Below, piece by piece: positions 34,587-43,754 of a DNA stretch of 64,000 nucleotides. The number at the start of each line of letters is the position of its first letter. Position 1 is the stretch's first letter. This stretch comes from Bradyrhizobium murdochi (lineage in GTDB: Bacteria; Pseudomonadota; Alphaproteobacteria; Rhizobiales; Xanthobacteraceae). The notes under the pieces were generated by a model. That model had not been told where the DNA came from, made no database searches, and saw only the letters and a program-made list of their open reading frames with translations. A program made the translations under genes and the position numbers. The stretch spans positions 57,103 through 121,102 of the forward strand of contig NZ_AXAU01000012.1 of the NCBI RefSeq assembly GCF_000472965.1, in the 5' to 3' direction.

Positions 34587-35464
34587 CACTTCTCCAGATA
34601 CTTCTTCATCTCCGCGCGCAGGCCGTCGCGCAGGTCGGGGCGGGCCATGCCGTAGGCGATGTTGGCGCGAAGGAAGCCAGATTTCGAGCCGCAGTCGTGC
34701 CGCTCGCCCTCAAACTCCACGCCGTAGAACTTTTGCATCTTGGCGAGAGCTTTCATCGCATCGGTGAGCTGGATCTCGTTGCCCGCACCGCGCTCCTGGG
34801 TTTCGAGGATCTTGAAGATTTCCGGCTGCAGGATGTAACGCCCGGTGATCGAAAGATTTGACGGCGCGGTGCCCTTCGGCGGTTTCTCCACCATGCCGTC
34901 GACCTCGAACATGTTTTTGGCGAGGCGCTTGCCGACGCCGCAAATGCCGTATTGGTGGGTGAGATCGTCGGGCACCGCCTCCACCGCGAGCAGATTGGAC
35001 TTAGCGCCGAGTTTTGCCGCGGCCTCGATCATCTGCTTCAGGCAACCTGGGCTGTTGAGCACCAGTTCGTCCGGCAGCACCACGGCGAACGGCTCATCGC
35101 CAACAATATCGCGCGCGCACCAGACCGCGTGGCCGAGGCCGAGCGGCGCCTGCTGGCGGGTGAAACTCATGGCGCCGGCTTCGGGCTGGTCGCGCGCCAG
35201 GATGTCCTGCTCGGCCTTCTTGCCGCGCGCGGCGAGCGTGGTGTCGAGCTCGAACATCCTGTCGAAATGGTCCTCGATCACGCCCTTGTTGCGCCCGGTG
35301 ACGAAGACGAAGTGCTCGATGCCGGCCTCCTTGGCCTCGTCGACCACGTATTGAATCAGCGGCTTGTCGACGATGGTCAGCATTTCCTTCGGCATCGCCT
35401 TGGTGGCGGGCAGGACGCGGGTGCCGAGGCCGGCGACCGGGAAGACGGCTTTACGGATTTTCAT
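34586..35464 (-). CDS. galU: UTP--glucose-1-phosphate uridylyltransferase
   Basis: A 292-residue nucleotidyltransferase that makes UDP-glucose for polysaccharide and lipopolysaccharide synthesis. The nucleotide-binding signature GLGTRVLPATKAMPKEML lies near the N-terminus. DKPLIQYVVDEA, PLGLGHAVWCARDIVGDEPF and VEKPPKGTAPSNLSITGRYI follow in family order. ATG 35464 (MKIRKAVFPVAG) is the family start. It diverges from the lytic transglycosylase gene. Confidence 0.97.
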   Translation of the reverse strand: MKIRKAVFPVAGLGTRVLPATKAMPKEMLTIVDKPLIQYVVDEAKEAGIEHFVFVTGRNKGVIEDHFDRMFELDTTLAARGKKAEQDILARDQPEAGAMSFTRQQAPLGLGHAVWCARDIVGDEPFAVVLPDELVLNSPGCLKQMIEAAAKLGAKSNLLAVEAVPDDLTHQYGICGVGKRLAKNMFEVDGMVEKPPKGTAPSNLSITGRYILQPEIFKILETQERGAGNEIQLTDAMKALAKMQKFYGVEFEGERHDCGSKSGFLRANIAYGMARPDLRDGLRAEMKKYLEK

Positions 35465-35695
35465 GGGATGTCGGGCGCCTTGATATTGAGATTTGGAAAT
35501 CAGGAAAGTGCTTTGATTGCACGTTGATAGCCGGTTTGCACCCCTGAACAAAGGCGGATGTATGGTGGCGTTCCCGCCCGACTTGCGCCTCCCCTTGCGC
35601 GCACCGGGCGGGACAACAAAATGCCCTCTGTTAAGCTATTGGAAACCGTGTCAGGGCCTTCTGGCACGGGGTTGGTTTGGACGGACGGGTACGGC

Positions 35696-37078
35696 ATGGG
35701 TCTCTTGGAACGAGTGACGAGTAATCGAACCGGCGCGATCTTAATCGCCGCAGCGCTGTTGTGTTCCAGCGGCCAGTCCCTGGCCCAATCCTCCGGCAAC
35801 GGGGTTTCGAACTTTTTCGGCAACATCTTCTCAGGGCAGAAGGCGGTGGCGCAGCAGGCCATGCCCGGCCCGGACGGCAGTCCGCCGCCCTGGAGCGGCG
35901 AAGACGGCGCGTCCGGCCATCCGCTGATGACAGCGTCCGCGATCCGGCAGGCGGCGGCGAATTTTCAAAATTGCGTCGCCTCGATGTGGCCAGATGCTGC
36001 GCGGCGCAACGTCACCCAGCAAAATTTCGAGCGTTTCACCGCCGGCCTCGAGCCTGATTTGCGCATCATGGACCTGATGGATTCGCAGCCCGAGTTCACC
36101 AAGGCGATCTGGGACTATCTCGATATCCTCGTCAACGACAACCGCCTTGCCAAGGGCGGCGAGATCCTTGCCCAATACAAGCCGCAATTCGACGCGGTGG
36201 AGAAAGCCTATGGCGTCGACCGCTACATCATCGCGTCGATCTGGGGCATCGAATCGAACTACTCGACGCAAGTGGGCGATCGCAACGTCGTGCGATCGAC
36301 CGCGACACTGGCCTGCATCGGCCGCCGCCAGGCCTATTTCAAGGATGAATTCCTCACCGCGATCGAGATCCTCAACCGCGGCGATCTCAGACCCGAACAA
36401 ATGCGCGGCTCCTGGGCCGGCGCGTTCGGGCCGACGCAGTTCATGCCGACCGCCTTCAAGCGCTATGCCGTCGACGCCGACGGCGACGGCCGCCGCGACG
36501 TCGTCGACAACGTCGCCGATCTGATCGCCTCCACCGCCAACAACCTCAAGAAAGACGGCTGGCAGACCGGCCGGAGCTGGGGCTACGAGGTGGTGCTGCC
36601 GGAGGGCTTTAATTTCATGCTGGCGGACAAGTCCAAGGCGATGACGATTGCGCAGTGGCAGAGCCAGGGACTGAAGCGGGCCGATGGCAAGCCGTTTCCC
36701 GACACAACCGAGAGGGCCTATCTGCTGGCGCCGGCCGGCATGCAGGGGCCTGGCTTCCTGATGCTGCAGAATTTCCGGGTGATCATGAAGTACAACCCGG
36801 CCGAGGCCTATGCGCTGGCGATCGGCCATTTTGCCGACCGCCTGCGCGGCGGGCCGCCGTTCGTGCAACCCTGGCCGCGGCAGGAACGGGTGCTGTCGCG
36901 GGCGGAGCGACTGGAACTGCAGCAGCTCCTGGCGCAGCGCGGCTTCTACAAGGGCACGCCGGATGGCCAGTTCGGTGGCCAGACGCGGGAGGCGCTCCGC
37001 AGCTTCCAGGTTTCGATCGGAGCGCCAGCGGACGGATTTGCCTCTTCCGACGTGCTGGAGCGGCTGCGGGGCCGTTAA
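35696..37078 (+). CDS. Lytic murein transglycosylase, MltB family, with peptidoglycan-binding domain
   Basis: A 460-residue periplasmic enzyme that cleaves peptidoglycan glycan strands. From ATG 35696 it has a signal peptide (AILIAAALLCSSGQSLAQ). The catalytic domain (SLT_2/MltB type) contains the acid glutamate in SIWGIESNYSTQVGDRN, followed by WAGAFGPTQFMPTAF. A PG_binding_1 domain occupies about the last 65 residues (LQQLLAQRGFYKGTPDGQFG). In-frame ATGs at 35558 and 35621 exist, but 35696 gives the best signal peptide. The downstream DUF459 gene may belong to the same process. Confidence 0.92.
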   Translation: MGLLERVTSNRTGAILIAAALLCSSGQSLAQSSGNGVSNFFGNIFSGQKAVAQQAMPGPDGSPPPWSGEDGASGHPLMTASAIRQAAANFQNCVASMWPDAARRNVTQQNFERFTAGLEPDLRIMDLMDSQPEFTKAIWDYLDILVNDNRLAKGGEILAQYKPQFDAVEKAYGVDRYIIASIWGIESNYSTQVGDRNVVRSTATLACIGRRQAYFKDEFLTAIEILNRGDLRPEQMRGSWAGAFGPTQFMPTAFKRYAVDADGDGRRDVVDNVADLIASTANNLKKDGWQTGRSWGYEVVLPEGFNFMLADKSKAMTIAQWQSQGLKRADGKPFPDTTERAYLLAPAGMQGPGFLMLQNFRVIMKYNPAEAYALAIGHFADRLRGGPPFVQPWPRQERVLSRAERLELQQLLAQRGFYKGTPDGQFGGQTREALRSFQVSIGAPADGFASSDVLERLRGR

Positions 37079-37238
37079 GACCTGTTTTCAGCGCCTAAAT
37101 GACCCTGAAAACCACGAATCGGAAGGAGCCTTGACGCTGGGCCCGGAACCTCGGTTTATGGGAGGTGAAATCTGCCCGCTTGCGGCCCGATTCCACTGTT
37201 ATATTTGACGCTTCACGATCTATTAGCGACCGAGCCGG

Positions 37239-38957
37239 ATGCGAAAGCCAACGTCCTTCTTGCGCGTGTTTACCGAGACCGGGCCACTGGTGGCGCTGGC
37301 GGTTGCGATCGCGCTCCTGATCGGGATCGTGGGACCCGCGTCGGCGCAGTTTTTCAATTTCGGCGGCTTTGGCGGGCCGCCGCAGCGGCAAGCGCCGCAG
37401 CGCGGCTGGTTCGGCGGCGATCTCTTTTCGCCATTCCAGCAGCAGGCCCCGCAGGCGCCGCGCCAGGATTTCTCCCGCGCGCCCGCGCCCGCCAAGCGAG
37501 ACACGGTGCCGGAACGCAACGTTCTGGTGCTCGGCGACGCCATGGCCGATTGGCTCGCCTATGGCCTGGAAGACGCTTATTCCGAGCAGCCCGACATGGG
37601 CGTGATCCGCAAGCACAAGACCGTCTCCGGCCTGATCAAGTATCAGCCGCGCGGCGAGCCCGCCGATTGGACCGCGGCCGCCAAGGGCATCCTCGCCACC
37701 GAAAAGCCCGATGCCATCGTCGTCATGCTCGGCCTCCACGACCGCCAGGCCATCCGCGAGGCGGTCACCGAGAAAAAGACCGACAAGAAGGAAGACAAGA
37801 AAGACGCGCGCGGCAAGACAGATACCAAGACGGATACCAAGCCGGCAGAGGCAAAGAAGCCGGAAGGCTCGGCTGACACGGCAAAGCGCGACGATAAGCC
37901 GGCCGATGCCGAATTGTCGCCTGACGATGCAGCCGATAGCGACACGCCACAAAACGCCGCACCCGCGCGATCTGGCGGCGGACTTTACGAATTCCGTGAC
38001 GAGCGCTGGGTCGAACTCTACACCAAGAAGATCGAAGAGCTGATCGGGGTGCTGAAATCCAAGGGCGTCCCTGTGTTGTGGGTCGGCCTGCCGGCGATCC
38101 GCGGGCAAAAGGGAACGGCCGACATGCTGTTCCTCGATGCGCTGTATCGCGACGGCGCCGGCAAGGCTGGCATCACCTATGTCGATATCTGGGATGGCTT
38201 TGTCGATGAAGCCGGCCGGTTCCTGCAGAAAGGTCCCGACTTCGAAGGCCAGATCCGCCAGCTCCGCACCGCCGATGGCGTCTTCTTCACCAAGCCCGGT
38301 GCGCGCAAGCTCGCGCATTATGTCGAGCGCGAGGTGACGCGCCTGCTCGCCGCCCGCTCCGGGCCGATCGCGGTGCCGATCGAACCCGCAACGCCGGAGG
38401 CCAATGCCGCGCCCGGCCAGCCGGCGCCGCGTCCGCTGGCCGGACCGGTCATGCCGCTGGTCGCCTCGTCCGTCGGCACCGATCAATTGCTCGGCGGTCC
38501 CGGCTCGCGTCCGGCAGCGGTCGATGCGCTCGCCGCGCGCACGCTGGTGAAGGGTGAAGCGTTGGCCGCGCCGGCCGGCCGCGCCGACGACTACGTATGG
38601 CCTCGTCGCGAAATCGGCCGCGAGCCGGCGAAGGGCGATACGCCCATGGCGGCCACCTCACCGAGCGGAACCGCGGCAGCCGCCCCGCCACAGAAGCAGC
38701 TTTTACTGCCGCCGCCGCAGCAAACGCTGCAGCAACAGAAGAGACAACTGCCACCGCCGCCGATGCAGATCCGCCCGCCGCAAAATAACGGTCCGTCACT
38801 ACGTGACTTCTTCGGCGGGTTCGGGCTAGGGCCGCGGCCGCCAGCACCACCGGCGGCTGCACCGCCGCGTGGCCCCGCTGCTCTTCCTGGCGCGCCGCGG
38901 CCGCCGGGCAATGTCGGGCGCTCGGCAGAGGTTCCGCCGGGCATTTTCACGCGGTGA
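37239..38957 (+). CDS. DUF459 SGNH-hydrolase-like protein lacking the catalytic residues
   Basis: A 572-residue exported protein: signal/anchor at ~13-37, a Gln/Pro-rich linker, an SGNH/GDSL-like fold (~93-370) interrupted by a Lys/Asp-rich insertion (~175-245), and a long Pro/Ala-rich tail (~375-572). The SGNH signature residues are replaced: block I reads GDA at 99-101 where GDS carries the nucleophile, block III reads GLHD at 165-168 in place of GxND, and block V reads DGVF at 346-349 in place of DxxH. The fold context (ADWLAYGLEDAY, TKPGARKLAHYVEREV) is otherwise typical. It is predicted to be a non-catalytic cell-envelope protein, located 160 bases after the transglycosylase gene. Confidence 0.85.
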   Translation: MRKPTSFLRVFTETGPLVALAVAIALLIGIVGPASAQFFNFGGFGGPPQRQAPQRGWFGGDLFSPFQQQAPQAPRQDFSRAPAPAKRDTVPERNVLVLGDAMADWLAYGLEDAYSEQPDMGVIRKHKTVSGLIKYQPRGEPADWTAAAKGILATEKPDAIVVMLGLHDRQAIREAVTEKKTDKKEDKKDARGKTDTKTDTKPAEAKKPEGSADTAKRDDKPADAELSPDDAADSDTPQNAAPARSGGGLYEFRDERWVELYTKKIEELIGVLKSKGVPVLWVGLPAIRGQKGTADMLFLDALYRDGAGKAGITYVDIWDGFVDEAGRFLQKGPDFEGQIRQLRTADGVFFTKPGARKLAHYVEREVTRLLAARSGPIAVPIEPATPEANAAPGQPAPRPLAGPVMPLVASSVGTDQLLGGPGSRPAAVDALAARTLVKGEALAAPAGRADDYVWPRREIGREPAKGDTPMAATSPSGTAAAAPPQKQLLLPPPQQTLQQQKRQLPPPPMQIRPPQNNGPSLRDFFGGFGLGPRPPAPPAAAPPRGPAALPGAPRPPGNVGRSAEVPPGIFTR

Positions 38958-38974
38958 TTTAATTTAGGCAGTCC

Positions 38975-39095
38975 TCATGGTGAGAAGCGCGTCTTCGCGC
39001 GTCTGCGGACGATGCTTCACATCGCCGCGCGAACCATGAAGCCCAATGCCCGCCATCCTTCGAGACGCGGCCAAGGGGCCGCTCCTCTCAGGAGA
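38975..39095. repeat. Intergenic repeat with inverted segments (type K)
   Basis: CTCATGGTGAGAAGCGCG, later GAACCATGAAG and CCATCCTTCGAGACGCG, then GCTCCTCTCAGGAG, are words of a palindromic element that I associate with Bradyrhizobium-type intergenic DNA. It fills the gap between the convergent DUF459 and CsbD-like genes. Confidence 0.5.
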
Positions 39096-39097
39096 AG

Positions 39098-39472
39098 TTA
39101 GCCGTAATAGCGCCAGCGCGGTGGCGGGCGGCGCGGCGGGCGGGTCATCAACAGCGCCAGCGCAAAGCCAATTCCGGCTGCGACCAACAGCGCACCGAGC
39201 GGATTTTCCTGCACGGTTTTCGCTACCGTCTGCTGGCCGCTACGAATGGTGTCGCCGCTGTGCTCAATAGCGTCCTTGGCATAGCTGACGGCGGTGTCAG
39301 TGGCCTCGCGGGCGGCATCCTTGGCCTGGCCGTAGAGATTTTGCACTGTGCCGGCCGCTTCGCGCACGCGGCCCTCAGCTTGCGTCTTCGCATCGCCAGC
39401 CATCTCGCCGACGGTGCTTTCGACCTTACCCGCAAGATCCTCGGCCGAGCCTGCAATCCGATCCTTGTCCAT
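39098..39472 (-). CDS. CsbD-like stress protein with C-terminal membrane segment
   Basis: A 124-residue protein. The N-terminal half (MDKDRIAGSAEDLAGKVEST, then GDAKTQAEGRVREAAGTVQN) resembles CsbD-family general-stress proteins. The middle is an amphipathic Ala-rich helix, and the end has NPLGALLVAAGIGFALALLM plus a basic tail, like the membrane anchor of ElaB/YqjD-type proteins. ATG 39472 is preferred, with GGAG 8 bases upstream. It probably associates with the inner membrane. Exact role unknown. Confidence 0.85.
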   Translation of the reverse strand: MDKDRIAGSAEDLAGKVESTVGEMAGDAKTQAEGRVREAAGTVQNLYGQAKDAAREATDTAVSYAKDAIEHSGDTIRSGQQTVAKTVQENPLGALLVAAGIGFALALLMTRPPRRPPPRWRYYG

Positions 39473-39565
39473 CGCGGTCACTCCTGCTTTCTGAGGACGT
39501 AACCGGAGAGACCCCGTTCGGGTTCCTACCGCGATCGAAACGCACTTCTAATCAAGATGCCGGGC

Positions 39566-40300
39566 TTACAGGATCAGACCACCGTCGACCACGATGGTCT
39601 GGCCGATGATGTAGGACGCAAGCGGCGAGGCCAGGAACAGCGCCGCACCGGCCATGTCGGCCGGCGTTCCGAGCCGCTTCAACGGGATCCGCTCGAGCGC
39701 GCCTTCGAGGCGTTTCGGATTGGCGGTGGTCGCCTTGGTCATCTTGGTGTCGACCAGGCCGGGCGCGATGCCGTTGACGCGGATGCCGTCCCCGGCCCAT
39801 GCCTCGCCGAGCGTGCGCGTCAGGCCGACCGCGCCGGTCTTCGAGGCGTTGTAGGCCGGATTGCCCATCGTGGAGTGATAGGCGGCGGTCGAACTGACGA
39901 TGATGAGCGAGCCTTTGCTGGCGCTCAGCATCGCATGGAATTTTGTCGCACAGGCCATCAGACTCATCAGGTTGACTTCAACCACCTTGCGAAAGCCATC
40001 CATCTCGAATTCGCCGCGGCGGTAGATCACCGCGCCCTGCGCCAGCACCAGCACGTCCAGTTTCGTGAAGGATGGCTGGAAGGATTCGACGGCCTGCGTG
40101 TTGCTGACGTCGAGCTGAAAATAGTCGAGCCCGTCAAGAAGCGAGCCTTCGTCGGGCGAATAGTCGGCGGCGCTGTCGCGGGTGCCGCAAATGGCGACGC
40201 GCGCGCCCTTGGCACGGAACGCCTGCGCGATGCCATTGCCGATCCCGCTGGAGCCGCCGACCACCAGCACCTGTCTGCCGCTGAAATCCAGTTCGTTCAT
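39566..40300 (-). CDS. Short-chain dehydrogenase/reductase
   Basis: A 244-residue SDR with the cofactor loop GGSSGIGNGIA (about 15-25), catalytic Ser in IVSSTAAYHS and YNASK (Tyr-x-x-x-Lys) at about 149-153. The C-terminal VDGGLIL ending is usual for classical SDRs. The pattern around residue 40 (CGTRDSA) suggests NADP preference. Substrate unknown. Confidence 0.92.
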   Translation of the reverse strand: MNELDFSGRQVLVVGGSSGIGNGIAQAFRAKGARVAICGTRDSAADYSPDEGSLLDGLDYFQLDVSNTQAVESFQPSFTKLDVLVLAQGAVIYRRGEFEMDGFRKVVEVNLMSLMACATKFHAMLSASKGSLIIVSSTAAYHSTMGNPAYNASKTGAVGLTRTLGEAWAGDGIRVNGIAPGLVDTKMTKATTANPKRLEGALERIPLKRLGTPADMAGAALFLASPLASYIIGQTIVVDGGLIL

Positions 40301-40328
40301 CTCTGCGATCCCTTCCTTGTGTTCTAGT

Positions 40329-40841
40329 TCAACCTTCGTCGAGGAATTTGACCATCAGGACCTGGTCGTAATATCGCCCCTCATACTTGAGGCCCCTCTT
40401 TTCATAGCCGTACTCGACGAAACCCGCGGCGCTGTAGATCCGGCGCGCGCTCTCATTCTCACTCACCACGGTCAATTGAACCATCTCCACGCGTCCGCGT
40501 GCATGATCGAGTACCGCCGCAACGAGCTTCTTCCCGAGCCCCAAGTTTCTTGCGCTGTCTCGAACATACATGCCCCAGAGGGTCGCCCGATGCGCTTGCT
40601 TCGTACCTTCCTGCGCAGCATAGGCCGCGACGCCTCCGAGCGTCTCCTCGACGAAAGCGCCGAAGATGGCGGTACGGCCAAGGACGGCTTCGAACCACGA
40701 CAGCGGTAGCGCGCTCTCCTTCTCAAACGTGCTGCCGAAGGCTTCCGGATTTCGCTGCAGGCCTTCCAGCCGGATATCTCTGAACAGCGCCGCGTTCGAA
40801 GGCTCCAGGCGACGGATCTGCAGGCCGCGAATATTAGTCAC
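40329..40841 (-). CDS. GNAT-family N-acetyltransferase
   Basis: A 170-residue acetyltransferase. The acetyl-CoA loop is in MYVRDSARNLGLGKKLVAAV, and NESARRIYSAAGFVEYG is the family's C-terminal motif. GTG 40841 preceded by GAGG (spacing 7) is a better start than the far-upstream frame opening. It lies 28 bases before the SDR gene on the same strand and may be co-transcribed with it. Confidence 0.88.
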   Translation of the reverse strand: MTNIRGLQIRRLEPSNAALFRDIRLEGLQRNPEAFGSTFEKESALPLSWFEAVLGRTAIFGAFVEETLGGVAAYAAQEGTKQAHRATLWGMYVRDSARNLGLGKKLVAAVLDHARGRVEMVQLTVVSENESARRIYSAAGFVEYGYEKRGLKYEGRYYDQVLMVKFLDEG

Positions 40842-40937
40842 GTTTGCACCTCGCTCGGCTCGTTTGACCTGTCTGCGGATCGGTGCCAGCCTTGTCAATC
40901 CTGCAACGCGCACCTCGCATCTTTGTCCGGATCCGTC

Positions 40938-41717
40938 ATGTCAGATTTCAAAGAGCTCAGCCGTTCGGTCAAAGGTCTGACCGTTCTCGTCACCGGTGCG
41001 GCCAGCGGCATGGGGCGCGCCACCGCGCTCGTGTTCGCGGCCGAGGGCGCCAACGTCGCGGTTACCGATTTAAACGCCGAGCTTACCCAGGTGGTTGCCA
41101 GCGAAATCGCAGCGAATGGCGGCGCGGCGAAAGCGTGGGCGCTCGACGTCGCGAAACCCGACGACATCATCAAGGTGGTCAACGAGGTTGCCGCACATTT
41201 CGGTGGGCTCGACATCGTCATCAACAATGCCGGAATCTCCGTGCGCGTGGCGATCGACGAGGAAGGTTATGAAGCCGCCTGGGACAAGGCGCTGGCCGTG
41301 ATGCTGACCGCGCATCCACGTATCATCCGCGCCGCGTTGCCGCATTTGCGCCGATCGAAATGCCCGCGGATCGTCAATATCGCCTCCACCGAGGCGCTCG
41401 GCGCGACCGCGCTGCACAGTCCCTATTCGGCGGCGAAAGCCGGCGTCACCGGCTTGACGCGCTCGCTCGCCGTCGAGCTCGGCCGCGAAGGCATCACCGT
41501 GAATTGCATCTGCCCGGGCCCGATCCGCACCGCGATCACCGAGCGGATTTCCGAAGAGCACAAGACGATCTACGCCAAGCGCCGCACCGCACTCGGCCGC
41601 TACGGCGAGCCTGAGGAAGTGGCGCACATGACGCTGAGCCTCTGCCTGCCGGCCGCCTCGTTCCTGACCGGCGCGGTGATCCCGGTCGACGGCGGGCTGA
41701 TGGCGCGAAATGCGTGA
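40938..41717 (+). CDS. Short-chain dehydrogenase/reductase
   Basis: A 259-residue classical SDR: TGAASGMGRATAL (cofactor loop), NNAGIS, catalytic Ser in NIASTEAL, YSAAK and VDGGLMA. ATG 40938 is taken as start; TTG 40923 is an alternative and neither has a clear ribosome-binding site. It diverges from the acetyltransferase gene. Substrate unknown. Confidence 0.9.
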   Translation: MSDFKELSRSVKGLTVLVTGAASGMGRATALVFAAEGANVAVTDLNAELTQVVASEIAANGGAAKAWALDVAKPDDIIKVVNEVAAHFGGLDIVINNAGISVRVAIDEEGYEAAWDKALAVMLTAHPRIIRAALPHLRRSKCPRIVNIASTEALGATALHSPYSAAKAGVTGLTRSLAVELGREGITVNCICPGPIRTAITERISEEHKTIYAKRRTALGRYGEPEEVAHMTLSLCLPAASFLTGAVIPVDGGLMARNA

Positions 41718-42061
41718 GGCGTTCCCCGGATGTGCGCGGCAGCCATGCCTGACACTCTGGAAGATGAGGTAGAGGCGTTAACGCGTCCCGGACGCGGTGC
41801 AGCCTAGGCGATGCGAAGCATCGTCCGGCAACGCTGCGCCGCAGAGCCGGGACCCATAGCGCCGCTAGACCTGGGCCCCGGTTCAGCAGCGCAGCACTCT
41901 GTGCTGCGCTGCGCCCGGGGCATGAGAAATCAGCAGCGTCCGGGACACGAGACAGGCGCAATGCCGCATGCGCGCCGCAGCGTTGACTTGGACATTTCGG
42001 GGAGTAATTTTTCTTACAAACAGAGCGGGCAAAACCGCCCGCCGCTTTCTGGAGAGACGCC
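41718..42061. repeat. Intergenic region carrying repeat type F, copy 2
   Basis: The 344-base gap contains a repeat at about 41775-41957. Its segment 41786-41848 is an inverted, diverged copy of the block at 20385-20432. It also has a perfect 12-bp hairpin (GCAGCGCAGCAC at 41886-41897, loop TCT, arm to 41912). A ribosome-binding site for the following dioxygenase (GGAGAG) lies at its end. No gene seen. Confidence 0.6.
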
Positions 42062-42949
42062 ATGGCGATCGCAATCCGGCAGTTGCATCCGCATTTTGTC
42101 GGCGAAGTATCCGGGCTTGATCTGCGAAAACCCCTAACGCCGCAGGAAGCAGCCGACGTCGAAGCCGGCATGGACAAATACGCCGTGCTGCTGTTCCGCA
42201 ACCAGGACATCACGGACGAACAGCAACTCGCATTTGCGCTGAATTTCGGCAAGCGCGAAGACGCTCGCGGCGGCAACATCGTCAAGCCTCAGGATTCGCG
42301 CCTCTCGACCGGCCTCAACGACGTCTCCAATCTCGGCAAGGACGGCAAGCCGTTGCCGCGCGACAGCCGCGCGCATCTGTTCAACCTCGGCAATTGCCTG
42401 TGGCATTCCGACAGCTCGTTCCGCCCGATCCCGGCGAAGTTCTCGCTCTTGTCGGCGCGGGTGGTGAATCCGAAGGGCGGCAACACCGAATTCGCCGACA
42501 TGCGCGCGGCCTATGACGCGCTCGACGACGACACCAAGGCCGAGATCGAGGACCTGATCTGCGAACATTCGCTGATGTATTCGCGCGGCTCGCTCGGCTT
42601 CCTGGACTATACCGACGAAGAAAAAGAGATGTTCAGGCCGGTGCTGCAGCGGTTGGTGCGGACGCATCCGGTGCATCGCCGCAAGTCGCTGTATCTGTCA
42701 TCGCACGCGGGCGCGATTCTGGGCATGAGCATGCCCGAGGCGCGGTTATTGCTGCGCGACCTGACCGAGCATGCTACGCAGAAGGAATTCGTCTACGTCC
42801 ATAAATGGACCGTGCATGACCTCGTGATGTGGGACAATCGCCAGACCATGCACCGGGTGCGGCGCTACGACCAGTCGCAGCCCCGTGACATGCGCCGCGC
42901 CACGGTTGCCGGTACCGAGCCGACGGTGACGCAGCAGGCCGCGGAGTAA
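42062..42949 (+). CDS. TauD/TfdA-family 2-oxoglutarate-dependent dioxygenase
   Basis: A 295-residue Fe(II)/2-oxoglutarate oxygenase. The iron-binding HxD is in NCLWHSDSSFRPIPAKFSLL, the distal histidine is in MHRVRRYDQ with the 2-oxoglutarate-binding arginine downstream (RRATVAG), and the start MAIAIRQLHPHFVGEVSGLD is typical. The length and motif order fit the TfdA-like (2,4-D/alpha-ketoglutarate dioxygenase) side of the family, common in bradyrhizobia, but the substrate cannot be assigned. Confidence 0.92.
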   Translation: MAIAIRQLHPHFVGEVSGLDLRKPLTPQEAADVEAGMDKYAVLLFRNQDITDEQQLAFALNFGKREDARGGNIVKPQDSRLSTGLNDVSNLGKDGKPLPRDSRAHLFNLGNCLWHSDSSFRPIPAKFSLLSARVVNPKGGNTEFADMRAAYDALDDDTKAEIEDLICEHSLMYSRGSLGFLDYTDEEKEMFRPVLQRLVRTHPVHRRKSLYLSSHAGAILGMSMPEARLLLRDLTEHATQKEFVYVHKWTVHDLVMWDNRQTMHRVRRYDQSQPRDMRRATVAGTEPTVTQQAAE

Positions 42950-42956
42950 GCCTATC

Positions 42957-43103
42957 CGTCGTCCCGGCCAAGCGAAGCGCGAGCCGGGACCCATAACCAC
43001 CGATCTACACCACCGATCTACGTTGTTGCGCTGGAAAGCGGCCACTGCCTTTGCAATCACCCACGCTTGTGGTTATGGGTCCCTGCGTTCGCAGGGACGA
43101 CAA
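42957..43103. repeat. Intergenic repeat (type G, copy 3) with perfect 15-bp inverted arms
   Basis: GGGACCCATAACCAC (42986-43000) is the exact reverse complement of 43069-43083, and CCTGCGTTCGCAGG is an adjoining palindrome. A 13-base unit ACCACCGATCTAC is duplicated in tandem within the loop. It overlaps the space between the convergent dioxygenase and yqgE genes. Confidence 0.75.
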
Positions 43104-43754
43104 CTAAGCGTGCCCGGCCTCGTTCGACAGCATGCCGGGGTCGATGCCGATCTTGCGCAACGCGCGTTGATATTTTTCGTCGACGTCGTCGCCGAAGATC
43201 AGATCCGGGTCGGCGTCGCAATGCAGCCAGCCATTGTGCTGGATCTCGTCTTCGAGCTGCCCGGGCGCCCAGCCGGCGTAGCCGAGCGCCAGGATCGCGT
43301 GCTTCGGCCCGGTGCCCTTGGCGATCGCCTTGAGGATGTCCACCGTCGCGGTCAGGCAGATGCCGTCGTCGATGTTCAGCGTCGCGTCCTTGATGAAGAA
43401 ATCGCTCGAATGCAGCACGAAACCGCGGCCGGTATCGACCGGGCCGCCCTTCAGCACCTGCATGGTCTCGGCGTTTTCCGGCAGCGTGATCTGGTCGGCC
43501 TTCTCGATGATATCGAGCTGCACCAGCAGTCCTGGAAAGTCGATGCTGCCGGCCGGACGGTTGACAATGATGCCCATCGCCCCCTCCGACGAGTGCGCAC
43601 ACATGTAGATGACGGAGCGCTCGAAACGCGGATCGCCCATGACGGGCATGGCGATCAGCAGCCGGCCGTCCAGATAGCCCTCGCCGGCCGAATTATCGCC
43701 AAAGCCAGCGGTTTTGCGGCGGACAGGCTTCGATGTCTTGCCTTCAGGGCTCAT
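43104..43754 (-). CDS. YqgE/AlgH family protein
   Basis: A 216-residue protein of the DUF179 family ([20 protein letters not shown], then [38 protein letters not shown]). All conserved blocks are present. The family is widespread and cytoplasmic with no firmly established molecular role. ATG 43754 is the likely start; a TTG two codons upstream is possible. Confidence 0.95.
   Translation of the reverse strand: MSPEGKTSKPVRRKTAGFGDNSAGEGYLDGRLLIAMPVMGDPRFERSVIYMCAHSSEGAMGIIVNRPAGSIDFPGLLVQLDIIEKADQITLPENAETMQVLKGGPVDTGRGFVLHSSDFFIKDATLNIDDGICLTATVDILKAIAKGTGPKHAILALGYAGWAPGQLEDEIQHNGWLHCDADPDLIFGDDVDEKYQRALRKIGIDPGMLSNEAGHA

Noticed and set aside
37095-38486. 463-codon minus-strand frame opposite the DUF459 gene
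   Set aside because: Antisense shadow caused by low stop frequency in GC-rich DNA.
38975-39095. A CRISPR-like or tandem repeat array
   Set aside because: The repeated words are inverted arms of one palindromic element, not regularly spaced direct repeats. No CRISPR array was seen anywhere in the window.
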